Below are positions 1 to 12,150 of a stretch of DNA of 64,000 nt, piece by piece (position 1 is the first letter of the stretch; every line of letters starts with the position of its first letter). The notes beneath the pieces were generated by a model. The model searched no databases and was not told the origin of the DNA. It worked only from the letters and a program-made list of their open reading frames with translations. The translations under genes and the position numbers were made by a program. Origin of the DNA: Austropuccinia psidii (taxonomy: Eukaryota; Basidiomycota; Pucciniomycetes; Pucciniales; Sphaerophragmiaceae); NCBI GenBank assembly GCA_023105745.1, contig JALGQZ010000006.1, positions 35,481,686 through 35,545,685 on the forward strand, read 5' to 3'.

Positions 1-1271
1 TTTGCAATCCATTCCAAATCATTGTACAGAATTTGAGATCTACAAAGTGTGTTTGAAATGACACAGGAAAGAATTCAAGCATATTAGCTCATCAAGTATG
101 CCTTGACTAATGCACCATTATTATTGATGCCAGACTGGAAACTTCCTTTTAAGCTGTATATTGATGCATGTGGTGAAGGCCTAGGTGCAGCTCTACATCA
201 TGTTCAAATTGTCAATGACAAGCCTTATGAGGGTCAAATTTGTTTTATCACAAAAGAAATAAAATCTACTGAGGCCAGATAGAGAGCTAGCCAAATGGAG
301 TGACTTTTCCTTATTTGTGCTTTGGAAAAACTTCATGATTTTCTTGATGGTAGTGTTTTTGAAGTAATTACTGATTTTAATGCAGTCAAATTTCTTCTTG
401 ACATGGAGACTCCACAGAGACACATGTTGAGATGGCAGAGTTCTGTTCAGGAGTATAGAGGCAATATGACCATAGTACATGAACCTGGAAATATTCACAA
501 GAATTATGATGGCTTGAGTATATGGGAATTACCCAATACATGTGAAAATCCTGTGTATGTTCCTATAAAAGCAGAAAATCAGTTTCCAATTGAAGGAATT
601 AACATCACAGACATGGGAACAGAATTCTTTGAAGAAGTTAGGGAAAGCTATAAGCAAGATATGAATTGTCATATTCATACTTCCCTACTTGACAAAGATT
701 GCTGATATGCATCCTTGGCTAATTCTCTGGATGATATTTGGACAACATCTTATGACAATGGGAGATTCCATTTTTTTGATGGTTTCTTATATCATGGGTC
801 TAAACACACATGTGTCATGGTCTTATGTAGTAGAAAATTTATCAACACAATACTACTGTAATGCCATTAAAGCATTTATTCTGAACATCTGTCTGAAGAC
901 AGAAAAATGGAAAGAATTCAGACATGTGCCTGGTGGCCATCTTGGAGAAAAGATGTCATTGATTACTGTCACAGTTGTGATAGATTCCAGAAAGCCAATA
1001 AAGCTACTGGTGAAATATTTGGCTTAATGATTCATATTCAAAAACCAAGTATCCCATGGGAAGTGGTTCATATGAATTGGGTAACTGCTTTACCACCTGG
1101 AGGTGATAAAAGCTAAAATGCATTTCTTGTAATTGATGACATATATAGCAAAACCCCAATCTTTTTACCATTTCATAATGATGACACATCTATGGATACC
1201 GCCCTTTTGATTTGGAACACAGTGATATCCCATGCTGGTCTCTTTAAAAATATTATTAGTGATAGAGACCC
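1..1271 (+). pseudogene. Element A: Ty3/gypsy pol remnant (RNase H to integrase)
   Basis: Decayed 3' half of a Ty3/gypsy polyprotein. Translation in successive frames gives RNase H ([16 protein letters not shown] near 160-200, then [11 protein letters not shown] near 370), the linker, an integrase zinc-binding region (HLSEDR...CHSCDRFQKA near 880-1000) and the start of the integrase core ([15 protein letters not shown] near 1070, then IISDRDP at 1250-1271). It parallels the intact pol of element D at 36.9-38.1 kb almost residue by residue. Several stops (for example after TEAR near 280, DKDC near 703, GGDKS near 1115) show it is dead. It is cut immediately after the integrase SDRDP motif by the LTR starting at 1272, so its own 3' end is not present here. 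Confidence 0.85.
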
Positions 1272-2686
1272 TGTCAGACTGTGACTCAAAAGCAGAGCAC
1301 AAGCATGACAGCCAAATACCAGAAATCAATGGTATAACCAAGATACCAGCAGAAAATGGAACTGAGAAAAATCAGCTAAAAAGGTATCACAAGAAAGAGG
1401 AAACTAACCCCTTTCCAAATATACAAGTCCTATACTCATAGGACAAAGAATAACAAAGTTATTCCTGCTCAAAGTTCTGCTGGGCATAAACCTTAATTTT
1501 CACCTCTCATCTGAAATACAGAGGAAGAGGCTTAACCTCATTAAATGGGTATTCAAAAATGCAGCTCTAAGTCCAAGCTATTGAATGGTCCTAGCCAAAC
1601 TGAGCTGGAACCATAATTACAGAAGTTATGACCAAAAAAAGGTCAAATAAGGGTGAATAAAATATTTACCTCACATCTAACTTCTACAGTTATAGTGTGA
1701 GATACCTAAAGTGGGGTCTTTGTGGAGATATAACAATAAGGGCTATCTGATGGTGCCATTCATTTCCCCATATCCCATCTAGAAAAATTGTTATGGGGCA
1801 AACAAGCTCTATACAGTTTTTAGCAAAACATATATATGTACAACAACTCTTGTACATGGCATAACGTTTCCATACTTAATGATTACCATATCAAATGAGG
1901 TACCAATGTGTAGAACCATCCAGGGCTACAAATTAAAGCAGGTTTGAGCTTTATATCTCAAAAACTGACAAAGGTATGGCAGTTTTGAGCTCAAAATCCA
2001 ATGGTTAGACCAATAAAGGCTTACTGTCAGATATTCTACCATAAGTATGATTATGAGGAATCAAATAGACAAAGAAGCATGTTTGTACTTCAATACCTTA
2101 TCATTCATTCATTACTGGGGTCACATACCGGTTCTGTACAGCATTCTACGCGTCATACAGGTCAGAAGAGGGCTATGTGGTCCCCAGATGAAAATGTTCA
2201 CCCTCTATTGGTGAAAACTGCCCAGATGTGGTATCAAAACCACATCTGAGCCCAATAAAGAGCATAAAGGAATTATGAAAACCACAAGCCAGTACTCTGA
2301 AGTGAAAAACTCTTCACTTTCTCTATTTGGATGGTCTAGAGGGCCATTCCACCCCATTTTAGAATAAAATGAGTCCTTTTCTCCACCAGGAAAGGTTTCC
2401 TCATACTGATCTTAAATTCCTACATAGTAAAACAGTCAAAAACAGTTATACTCTTGTAAAATAACAAGGTCATACTATAAAACTTAATATTGTAGACTTT
2501 ATTATTTTAACCCAACAGGTAAAGCTGAACCCAGGGCTTTCAACAGTGCTCACCTCCACTAATAATCATTAGTAAAGCCTTTTAATTTTATTTAAAACCT
2601 ATTTTGAACATTACTATCCTTTTCACAGTCATATTTTAGGTTGTAAATACTCTTCATTATCACCTCTTCATAGACTCAGCCTGACA
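1272..2686 (+). repeat. Element B 5' LTR (1415 bp)
   Basis: Boundaries rest on three signs. The upstream integrase frame of element A stops here. The ends form a perfect 6-bp inverted repeat (TGTCAG at 1272, CTGACA ending at 2686). The next bases, TTTTGGGGGCCTGGCC, match those following the verified 5' LTR of element D. No convincing ORF lies inside. The partner 3' LTR is not in the window, so the length rests on these boundary signals only. Confidence 0.7.
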
Positions 2687-2689
2687 TTT

Positions 2690-2702
2690 TGGGGGCCTGG
2701 CC
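2690..2702 (+). other. Element B primer-binding-site-like motif
   Basis: TGGGGGCCTGGCC follows the LTR end after a few T residues. The same 13 bases follow the LTR of element D at 32433. A primer-binding site starting TGG pairs with the CCA end of a tRNA. The tRNA is not identified. Confidence 0.5.
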
Positions 2703-5214
2703 ATATTTTTTAACCTTTTTTGGACCTCATTAGTGAGTGTTTTCTCTCATTTTCTCAATTCTGATGTTTGTTTCTTTTTTGAGGCATGAAATTTGTTTAA
2801 AATAAATATAATATATATCTTATATTTCTTTTCAAAGTGGTATATGACTATATACCACTCAAACTTCCTATTTTTGTATAGCATTGTTGCACGGTGGATT
2901 ATAATTTAATGACCACATAATCATTATTTTTGGTGTGTTTTCCATTTCAACACTTTAGGCCATTAATAAAGTCCTTTTTTTCATTAAACAATGACACCTC
3001 TTACAGTAAAACCAACAGTTGAGGCGTGGTTGGGTACATTGTCAATTTCAATTACCCTATTAAATACCACTTTTTTAGATTATACTTGCTAATTACAATT
3101 TATCTGTGAGATACTGGTATACAAACAGTGTGCCAGATATCTGTAAGCTGTATTTCTGACGTGTAATTGGCAATTCAATTACACTGTCATAATAAAAGGG
3201 CATAATATAGAGATATACTTCCAGAGGCCATTCTTAGACATGCAAAAAGCATTTTAAACAGTCTTAACTGACAATAAGTCCTCTTTTTCCTGTCTGATTC
3301 AGTGGAAGAAAACTACATCCTACTAGAGACAGGGTCTGAGGCCAGCATACCTGTATGATGTGTCTATGAAACTGTTCATAATATTACTATTAATCAACAG
3401 TACTATGACTATTCTTATGAAATATAATAATGAAAATTATTAAAGCCACAATTCAATAATTAATTAATTCATTATTTCTGTTACTTGTTATACACTACTA
3501 GTGATTATAACAGTAAGCAGTATTTGTCTACAAGAATAAATTACAAGAAGAATTTAACAATAAAAACTTTATTAAAATGATAAAATTATCTTAAAATATA
3601 ATTATCTTTCAAAAGAATAATTATAAAGATAATTGTTTAAGAGAACTATTACTAGAGACAAGCTTTAAGAATTAAGATTAATTACTCACTAATACTCCAA
3701 AGAACTTGTTGAATAACAATAGTAGAAGAATTTGATGGGTAATTGTGGATTTAAAAGATCAAAAATGGATATATAACAGTATTACAACAATATATAGTTG
3801 ATTTCTACAATTTCAAATCTTTTTTATTTTTCTGGAAGAATATAACACTTGAGAGATAGCCTTTACTAATACTTACTTATTGGTAATAATGGTATAATGG
3901 AATAATGTGATGATTTGGAAAAAAACAGCAAGAGGAGGTCTCTTTTGAGTCAACAACAGCTCACAGAGGCGTTCCATGGAGAAAACTGAAAACCCAGTAA
4001 GTGGTAAAACAATAAACCTTTTTGGATTATTTATTGCATCATCTGTTGTCACATAAGATGATCATAATTACTTAATTGATGCTTTTACGTGACTACCAAC
4101 CCATTTATGGCTAAGAATAAAAGGAGTAAAAACTGTAAATATTCTTTTATTCCAATATAATCATTTATTTCTCAAAGTTATCAATGTTATCGGAAATTTC
4201 ATCACAGAATGTATTTTCTGTGAATTTTTAAAGATTCAGTATTTCACGTGGAATCATCAAAAATGGACTGTAAGTAAAACTTTGAATTTTACTTACAAAA
4301 CCATGATTCTTTGTGGTCTTTTTATGAGTAATAATTTCATACATTGTTCCTGAAAGCTTCAAAAAGATTAATGAAGAATTGTATTTTTAATGAATCTTTT
4401 GAGCTTTTACCTCATTTCTACACAGAATTGTGAGTAGCACAATATGGCAGGTTGCTATGAGATAATTCAATGGATACTAGTCCAAAAAGGGTTTCGATTA
4501 TTCCTTTGAGGATTATCTATGGAAAGTAATTAAGAATTGACATGTTTATAGGAGTCTAAGTTTCTTTTTACGTCCTTGGCATGTCAAAATAGCTAGTTCT
4601 TTGCTATTTACTTATGATTTACTGAAGTTGTGACATGGCAACCAAGTTCCCAAAAGGTTTTAGTTTACTAATGGGGCCATAATCAGCCATGGATCCAATC
4701 TTTGTAGATGTCCACACCTCACAGGCCTCAGAAGCTGGGTAACCTGGCTCTCTTTGATATCTTTTGTCCTCCTTGACTATTTTTCACATCAAAATAGAAA
4801 TTCAGACTTCAAGTGAGATATCAACTATGGGTGTACCAAAAGTGTAAGTAAGAATACCATAATATTAAGTGCTACAAAGATGCATAACACTATTCTTGGT
4901 GTATGTGTAACATGGGATTTCTCACATTCCCATTATTTTGGCATGAAATTGAGAAAAAGAAAAACTATCACGGATCTTTTATGTGGTATTGATGTATAAT
5001 CCATACTACCACCTCAAAGAGTTGATTTGAGCTTATTCACTCTATGTAGCTACCCTAGGTTAAATTTTGTGGAGAATCCAAATCTGGCCTTACATCCATG
5101 GATTTACTTACTCAATAAAGGGTTATTCATTTTTTCTGAAATCAAAAAAGATGAATTTTGAATATATGCATGAATTATGGGTTATGCATAGTTCAGAATT
5201 TATTTTCAAGATAA
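2703..5214. other. Element B leader, no gene seen
   Basis: About 2.5 kb of AT-rich sequence between the LTR and ORF1. I see no ORF of note and no RNA gene. It is probably the long untranslated leader of element B, comparable with the roughly 0.45-0.7 kb leader of D but much longer. An extra undetected insertion inside it is possible. Confidence 0.4.
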
Positions 5215-6069
5215 TTGTGGAGTATTTGGGTATGTAAAATATACCTTAAGGCTCACAATATCAGTGAGACCCTCAGAACCACAGGGAACAAGGGTGAAGG
5301 AAAGAGGCATAGTGAAGGCCTCATAACAGCTAGAAAATGGACATGCATTGCGCCTCAGAGGAATAGAAAACCACAAAACTCTGCATCAACAAAAGGTAAA
5401 CCAAACTTAACAACTTGTACAGGGAATATTACAATCATTAACCCAGTTGTGACCTCTAAAGGTAAATTGCCAAAAGCAGAAGACAAAAAATTTGTACAAG
5501 GCACAGTGAAAGGTAAACACTCTAAGAACATAAAGTTTTTGACTGCTTGCAAACACTGATATGTCACCTGTAAACCTCAGAAACTTTGGTTTCCAAAGGA
5601 ACCAGCCAGAGGACAAGAGGCTTGTCCAGAACCAGAAGACCTGTGTGAGGACATCTTGGACACAGTGGTGGATGGAAAGACATTGAGGGAAATCATACCC
5701 ATTCCGCCATTCACTTTCTAATTCAACAGAAACCTCAAACCAGAGGACTGGAAGGATATGGCTCAAGTGTTTCAGCTCCACTAACTCTTGAAAGACATTT
5801 TTCAATGGAGCACAGACAACAAGAGGTTCAGCCTGGCATCCCATTGGGAAGAACTTTGAGAAACTTTCCAGAAGATCTGTCTCAAAGAGATAGACATCAA
5901 AGACCTTATGATAATAAAAAAGGGTTGGAATCCCACCAGGAATTTCAGACTCCTGGAGGTGAGGGCAAACAGCATAAGGAATAATCAAGCCACTATCCAA
6001 GCTATAGAAGAACAACTGAACCATACAGTAAATACTCAGATTTGTTCAGGATCACAAGGAGTAGACTAA
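5215..6069 (+). pseudogene. Element B ORF1, broken
   Basis: First reading frame of element B, equivalent to ORF1 of D. One frame can be followed from about 5215 to the TAA at 6067, interrupted by stops near 5557, 5719, 5782 and 5857. The C-terminal part contains a GWNPTR motif that parallels the NGWNP motif of D's ORF1 near 33.57 kb. Function unknown; in this element class it precedes and overlaps the gag-pol frame and may be a gag-like or accessory protein. It overlaps the start of ORF2, which lies in the -1 frame. The stops mean this copy is not functional. Confidence 0.6.
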
Positions 6070-8570
6070 ACCACCTCTCCAGTGGCTTAGCACCATTCAG
6101 GAACCAACAGATCAGTGGCCAAGAGTCACCATCCTTCAAAAAACCACGTAGTTTCCGGGAGAAGACAAGCATACAAGGGCAAAAACAAGACCATCTTCAA
6201 CCAATGGAAGAGAGAGTCAGACCCAATGATCCAAAAGCTGTTGGATTTGTTGAAAGAAGTGCAAAAGAACAAGAAGTAGTTGTAAATAGCTCTAGAATCA
6301 GTAGCCCTATTAATATAAATATTCCCCCCACTCAGATTAAACATAATGTTGTCACACATGAGAGTAACTTACACAGTGATGCAATGTGGTTACAAATGTC
6401 CCAATTTTCTGAGGAAACTCAAAAGCAGTTTGCAGAACTTGAAGCAAGCCATGAGAGGATGAGAAAATTTACAGCCTCCATGAACAAAATTGTTAAACCT
6501 CTTCAAGAAGGACATGCTCAATTGAGCAAAGCCTCTGAACAAGCCAATGAAAGACTGGATCTTGTCTTTGATGAAAAAATCACAGAAAAAGGGACTAACA
6601 TTGTCTGGATTAATACATAAACAATCTATTTAATGTGTACCATAACATGAAGCCCCAACCACAAGGCCAGGTTATGGATAATCCATATCATTAATAGGAC
6701 ATCAAAGCAGATGCCATGTTGGTGAATAAGGCAAGATCTCCATCTCAATACCAGGATGGAGATTACATGTCTTATTCTGAGAAGGAAGCCTTTAAACACC
6801 TTCCTGAGGCCTCAAGATGGCCCAAATTCTCTGGTACAGGAGAACATGATCATATGAAACTCATAGATTATTTTGATGGACTCTTCATTGATGTACCAAC
6901 TATACCAGACTATTTGATTACTGCTGGGATTAATACAGCATTTAAAGGACATGCTAGTATTTGGTACACAGAAATAAAAGAACTCCATTGCAGGAGAAAC
7001 TGGCTATGGTGGAAGAGTCAAATAATCCAAAAGTACAGCAATGGTACTTGGATATGGCAAAGGACCATGTCATTTGAAAATGACAAGTACTCAGTGGACA
7101 AAGATCTATATGAATCGTGTCCTAGAAAGGCTCAAATACTTAAAGCCATTGAGACTCAAATGAACATTCAGATGAGGAATCACAAACTCATCACACAAAT
7201 GCCAGTAGAACTAGAGAATGCAGTAAAATGAAGATGCAACCAAAATTGCACTCTAGAAGACATTGCAAATACCTTACAAGATGTAAGGAAAAGAACTAAT
7301 ATAGGGAAATATTCCCCATACAAAATCAGTGGCTTCAAAGAGAAACAACCTTCCAGGGTGGCGTTCAAAGAGAAACCAGGAGAATGAGTGGCAGAAGTTA
7401 CTAGGAAGAAAAATTCTTTTCACAATTGTGGCTCAACAGACCACTATGCCAACAATTATCCAAAGGCAAAGAAAAAAGTCTATGCCATTGAGAAAGTCCC
7501 AGAGGAGGAATCCCCCACAGAGGATTCTGAATAATAATCTACGGGAGATGTCATCAGAGAACAATATGATTAATAGCAAGACCCAAAAGAATATCTTGTG
7601 GAATACCAAGAGGAAACTGCCTAGAAATCCAGGACATACAGTTGGGAGAAGGCATGCCACAAGACACTGCCAATAAGAACTTGTGAAAACATATACAGGA
7701 TGGACAGACATTCCTGGTCACACCAACCAACGGATTGGCATACATACATGAAACAGCCACAAAAATGACTGTTTTCATTGACAATGCTCAACATCCATTG
7801 ATTAATGACAGTGGGGCACACTGCTCCATAGTGGCCAGAAATTATCTGGACAACCACTTCCCAAATTGGAAAAAACAACTCTTGCCAACAAGGCAATGAA
7901 CTTCAAAAGTGCTTCAGGGAAGATGAATTCCATTGAGACAATTATTAAAGCAATAGTTATACCCCACAGGAAGGGTAATATCAGACTCAAACCAGAGTTT
8001 TTAGTGCTCAATGATGCCAACATCCAAGGGTTGTTACTGGGGACAGAGTACAAGAGGATGTATGGAATTGATATTTACAATAGTAAAAATGGGAACCTTA
8101 CCATTGATAACAACAAGGAGAAGAAACTTTCACTTGATATATACCAAATATGTTCCCAGGATCCACTGAAAGAACTACTGAATGAATTCAGAGAGGGCCA
8201 GTTCAGCACTACCCTCACCAGTAAACAGAAGCTAAGTTTGTTGAAGATGCTGAGAAAGAATAGACCAGCATTTGCCATTGGTGAGGAACCATTAGGCAAA
8301 AGAAGAGGCCATGATATAGAACTATATCTGGATGTGGAAAGGCCTTATTCACCCATGCTTAAGAGACCTCCTTACCCAGCAAGTGTGGAAACCAGGAAAG
8401 AAATTGAAAAACATATCAATCAACTCCTGGACATGGAAGTCATCAGGAAGATTGGACACAATGAAATAGTGGAAATAACCACTCCTGTCCTAATCACCTG
8501 GCATGATGGCAAGTCTAAATTGTGTGGAGACTTCAGACCTCTGAATAACTACATCAAAGCAGACAGGTAC
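6042..8570 (+). pseudogene. Element B ORF2: gag-protease-RT, broken and truncated
   Basis: Polyprotein remnant in several frames. 6042-6620 is a charged, helical gag N-terminus. 6716-7231 is the gag core (WPKFSGTGEHDHM...IWYTEIKE), aligning with [13 protein letters not shown] of element D. A degenerate zinc knuckle follows near 7425-7465 (CGSTDHYANNY, last Cys lost). The aspartic protease active site DSGAHCSIVARNYL lies near 7808-7850. From 7866 one frame runs through the protease C-terminus into the RT N-terminus (RPPYPAS..., then VEITTPVLITWHDGKSKLCGDFRPLNNY) until the break at 8570. Frame changes and stops between segments show decay. The last 60 residues of the open frame past 8570 are read-through into the LTR of element C and not RT. 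Confidence 0.75.
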
Positions 8571-10465
8571 TGTGGTATTCCATACCTTTTTTTCACCAGG
8601 TTCAAGCTCATAGTACCCCAAAACAGCAGTAAATTCAGCCTACAGGCAGACTTACACTCAAACTTTACACCAAAAGGTCAATTTTACAGCAAGAAACTGG
8701 ATTTAACTCATAAAACCATGGCACAGGCACCAAAGGGAAGTGTATGTGTTTAAATAAATTATTCAATTTCATTATGCATATCCAAAAAAATCAAGTTACA
8801 TATAGCAAACTAGTTGCAACAAATAAGGTACCACCCTTTAAATTAAACACCCCACCCAGCTTTACACCCCCTTACAGCCACAGGAGTACCTTATCTTATA
8901 TCCAAAGTAACCCCACTGGAAACCTTAAAACAGAATCACATTTATTTACACCACTCATCACCTCATGCAAACCAAAGCTAGTTACAACAGGCTGCATGCA
9001 GTACAAAATTTTAATTAAATCTCAACCACATGACTATGCACAGCATGTGTAAAACTCAAAAATCACATCATCTCATACATAACAGTAAATTCACCAGTAC
9101 AAGAAATTATCACCTGACTTCTTTTTAAAGTTCAAAAAGAAGAAAAACAACCATGACACCTGCATAAATTACACATCCACTTCTACCAAACCTAAAATAA
9201 GGACATATGCAAAGGAATTACAAGGTCATCATGTGATACTGCATCCACCAACAGAATATCATGTGACAAAAAAGAGGCTGTGCACAACAAAAATCCCCAG
9301 CCAAAATTGAATCACCTCATGTATGCAAGGAAAATTCAAGAATATCACATCATAATTAGTTCACCAAAAGACAATCATGTGATAAATGGAGGCTGTGCAG
9401 AGAGATAATTATCACCAAACCTTAAATCACCTGACCCATGCAAGAAAGGTCCTCACCAAAAACAGAGTCACATGATGAAATCAAGAGGAATTAAAGTGGA
9501 AAAAGACAGCTCCCATGGAGGGCCCTCTAGGCACCCAAAAGGTATAAATAGAGGGGCTCTCTCCCCCCAAATTTCAAATTTCCCCCCATGAAAATTATAT
9601 CCTATGCAAATTATATCCCATGCAAATTATATCCACTGCACAGTAGGAGCATAGGAATAGTTCATCCCTCACCTGGGAGGTAGTCCAGCAAATTATAGTG
9701 AATTTACTTACCCAGTAGCTAAGCTCAGTGGAAGTATAGTGTTGAAGATTACCCAGTAGCTAAGCTCAGTGGAATCTTATTATTATTAAAATAAAAATAA
9801 AAATTACCCAGTACCCAAGATTAGGGTTACTACTCTATTCAAATATTTTATCCACTAAAATTAAAACAATTTATCAAGATTTAAAATTAACTTATCTCTT
9901 TAAAAATCCAATATCAAAGAACCTTACCTCTTAAATTTAACAAATACAATTTTATCTTATTATCAACAACTCTTAAAAAAAATAACAAACCTTCCAAAAA
10001 ATTATTTTACTCTATTATAACTTTACCTTAACAAAATTACCTTTATCAACACTCATCAAATTTTCCAGAAAACCTTAAATAACCCATCCTACCAAGGAAT
10101 TATCACCAATAAGAAACAACTCACCTCAATTTCACTAAAAAAAAGATATTAAGATTAAACAGACAAGTATTTCATTAAAATTTCAAATTTAACCAAAATT
10201 ACTGACATTATTTTTCATATTATTTATTGAATAGGTCTGATCTGAGACTGCTGAATTTTGTCTTCTGCAGTTGTAAAGCCACTTACTAATTTTATTTTGG
10301 TTTGTGAGCTCCAAGGAAGATTTTGTTCAGTATTTCAGGAGGGGCAGGCAATACACCCTTGCCACCCTTGGTTACAGGAGTTATTAGCAATTCAAAACTA
10401 GTTACCTGTGATTTCCCCCTCCAGGTACTGCCTCATTTTAATCCCACACAAGAGGAGTTCCCACA
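8571..10465 (+). repeat. Element C 5' LTR (1895 bp)
   Basis: The LTR begins TGTGG exactly where element B's RT frame is lost and ends CCACA, giving a 5-bp terminal inverted repeat. Two bases later comes a TGG primer-binding site. Inside, a strong TATA box (TATAAATAG at 9543) sits in a context resembling the U3/R promoter of element D. The preceding five bases (8566-8570, GGTAC) would be the left target duplication. The matching 3' LTR was not found in the window, so the boundaries are inferred. No genes inside. Confidence 0.7.
9541..9556 (+). promoter_or_regulatory. TATA box of element C LTR
   Basis: GGTATAAATAGAGGGG, a canonical TATA box in the right place for the U3 promoter of the LTR. 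The D LTR has CTATAAATAGAGC in the equivalent place. Confidence 0.6.
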
Positions 10466-10467
10466 TC

Positions 10468-10484
10468 TGGTGTCCCAACAGTGG
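10468..10484 (+). other. Element C primer-binding site
   Basis: TGGTGTCCCAACAGTGG starts two bases after the LTR end. This is the classic position and 5' TGG of a tRNA-primed minus-strand start. It differs from the motif used by elements B and D. Confidence 0.55.
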
Positions 10485-10548
10485 CGAGATAACCTCAACT
10501 TCAATAAAAAAAATCAATCAAATTACAATCAATTAAAAAAATTCTTAA

Positions 10549-10710
10549 CAACTCCAAGAATACTATTTTTATAACAAAAAACTGGATTCAAACAATCAAA
10601 ATCAGCCAAAAGCAGCATCTCCAAAATCTGAATCATCAACTCACTCTAATCACTACTATTATCCACCCAAACAAGAATCAGAAGTAGGAGAGGAATCAAA
10701 TAAATACTCT
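10549..10710 (+). pseudogene. Element C gag, segment 1
   Basis: Open frame ending in ESNKYS at the CACTA-1 insertion point. The frame resumes as NFPIATPRT at 30022. Upstream at 10546 the frame meets a TAA, and a different frame is open (reading KKNQSNYNQLKKFL near 10507-10548), so the true N-terminus is probably frameshifted. No ATG is available within this segment. Confidence 0.6.
10708..10710. repeat. CACTA-1 left target-site duplication TCT
   Basis: TCT lies directly before the left TIR and again directly after the right TIR (30019-30021). Three-base duplications are the hallmark of CACTA/EnSpm insertion. Removing one copy restores the gag frame of element C. Confidence 0.85.
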
Positions 10711-10756
10711 CACCAGGGCGAATCTCGTGTCAATCGTTGGCGATTGACTTCACGTC
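10711..10756 (+). repeat. CACTA-1 left terminal inverted repeat
   Basis: Begins CACCAGGGCGAATCTCGTGT. Its inner part is itself a palindrome, stem GTCAATCG / CGATTGAC around a 4-base centre, followed by TTCACGTC. It matches the reverse complement of 29973-30018 with two mismatches in 46 bases, and 47973-48018 of the second copy almost exactly. Confidence 0.9.
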
Positions 10757-11085
10757 GCACCGCTGTCAGCATAAAATCTTGCTTCAGTCGCGTTAGTGTC
10801 ACTTTATAGTCACTTGATTTAGTGGGTCACGTCACATCAGCGTCAAGACAACATCAACTGTCACATGAGAATGTCACTCAAAGCCCAAACCCATTTCAAC
10901 ACTATTCACAATGTTTGGGTAATTTCACCTCATTGGCTTCCGCATCCCCACCTAATCCGCCCCGATGCTTTACATGCTTACGAGCCCGCACCGCCCTCCA
11001 GATGAGACTCCGACACTGCCCCCCCATCTCCGTCCTCACCACTCCTTACACTTTCACACCCCCGCCCATACCATCTTTATGCTCA
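10757..11085. other. CACTA-1 5' subterminal region, no gene
   Basis: CG-rich sequence between the left TIR and the tandem array. Apparent ORFs here are low-complexity Pro/Thr/Ser runs continuing into the array and are not credible genes. Confidence 0.5.
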
Positions 11086-11612
11086 CGTGGTGCACTCCCG
11101 ACATGCTCCCGACATCACTTATCCTTACGCTCGCTCAAGTGCCCTCCCGATATGCTCCCGACACTGCTTACGATCATTACGCTTGCGGAGTGCACTCCCA
11201 AGATGCTCCCAACACCAATTATCCTTACGCTTGTGTAGTGCCCTCCCGACATGCTCCCGACACTGCTTATCCTTATGCTTGTGTAGTGCCCTCCTGACAT
11301 CCTCCCGACACTGCTTACCATCCTTACGCTCACGGAGTGCACTCCCGACATGCTCCCGACACCAATTATCCTTACGCTTGTGTAGTGCCCTCCCGACATC
11401 CTACCGACACTGCTTATCCTTACGCTTGTGTAGTGCCCTCCCAACATGCTCCCAAGACCACTTATCCTTATGCTTGTGTAGTGCCCTCCCGACACCACTT
11501 ATCCTTACACTTGTGTGGTGCCCTCCCAACATGCTCCCGACACCACTTATCCTTACACTTGCGGAGTGCCTCTCAACATGCTCCCGACCCGAGTTATCCT
11601 TACGCTTCCGTA
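11086..11612. repeat. 5' subterminal tandem array (about 11 units of roughly 48 bp)
   Basis: Imperfect head-to-tail units built from TATCCTTACGCTTGTGTAG and TGCCCTCCCGACATGCTCC. Subterminal repeats behind the TIR are typical of CACTA elements, where they bind an element protein. Long ORFs run through on both strands because the unit length is close to a multiple of three; they encode only repeats. Confidence 0.85.
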
Positions 11613-11623
11613 CTACATCCATA

Positions 11624-11649
11624 GTGTACGGTGGCTTGTTGGCGTACAC
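11624..11649. promoter_or_regulatory. 26-bp palindrome, site 1 (upstream of gene A)
   Basis: GTGTACGGTGGC, a 2-base TT-containing centre, then a mirrored right arm ending GGCGTACAC. It is the most diverged copy in its right centre. It lies about 500 bases before the gene A start codon. Confidence 0.6.
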
Positions 11650-12150
11650 GATGAAGGCAATCGCCGAAATATGCTGAGTGGCCTTCTCTGCCAACAAGAC
11701 CTAAGGGGAAATTGGTCAGTATATTCACAATGTTGTGGTTAGGGTTTAAATCATGAGACTCACAAATTAAAACCTAATAAGTGGACTATTTAAGACAAGA
11801 GAATTGTGTCTCCTGTTTCGCCGACAAAACCATTTTATTTCATATCATTCAAATGGAACACTTTGCTTAGTCCTTACCTCATGAGTGTTGAATAGTTCAA
11901 AAGTTGACTTTAGTAGGTTTCTCACTAGTCAACTTTATTCAATGTCTCACAGGGCAGTGATTTCATTTGCATGATATGAAATAATTTGCAAAACATCGCC
12001 TCCTTCAATTTCCCGACAAATCGCATTTTGCAAATGCGATTATTTTACTTGCACCTTTTTTCTTGAATTTGGATCTTTTTATTCAAAAATTTTCAAAAAA
12101 GTTATCAATCAACTCGTCACCATCTATTTGCCTAATAAACTACCTCCGCT

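Larger units (their letters stand above)
1272..8570 (+). mobile_element. Element B: Ty3/gypsy retrotransposon, 5' part
   Basis: An LTR retrotransposon inserted in element A. It has a 5' LTR (1272-2686), a primer-binding-site-like motif just after it, a long non-coding leader, then decayed ORF1 and ORF2 (gag, protease, start of reverse transcriptase). The coding part stops dead at 8570, inside the RT finger region just after the residues ADRY, where the LTR of element C begins. The rest of RT, RNase H, integrase and the 3' LTR are not in the window. The five bases before the LTR (1267-1271, GACCC) are the expected left target duplication; the right one cannot be seen. It is a different family from D: the same domain order but clearly diverged protein. 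Confidence 0.75.

Noticed and set aside
8744..9052. 102-residue ORF in the C LTR
   Set aside because: Lies wholly inside the LTR, low-complexity Thr/Pro/Ser, no homologue elsewhere in the window.
8566..10428. A solo insertion bounded by GGTAC at 8566-8570 and 10424-10428
   Set aside because: The sequence after 10428 does not resume the B reverse transcriptase frame, whereas CCACA at 10465 plus a TGG site at 10468 fits an LTR end better.
11087..11677. Long overlapping ORFs on both strands through the 5' tandem array
   Set aside because: They translate a repeat whose unit length happens to be near a multiple of three; composition is low-complexity and both strands are equally open.
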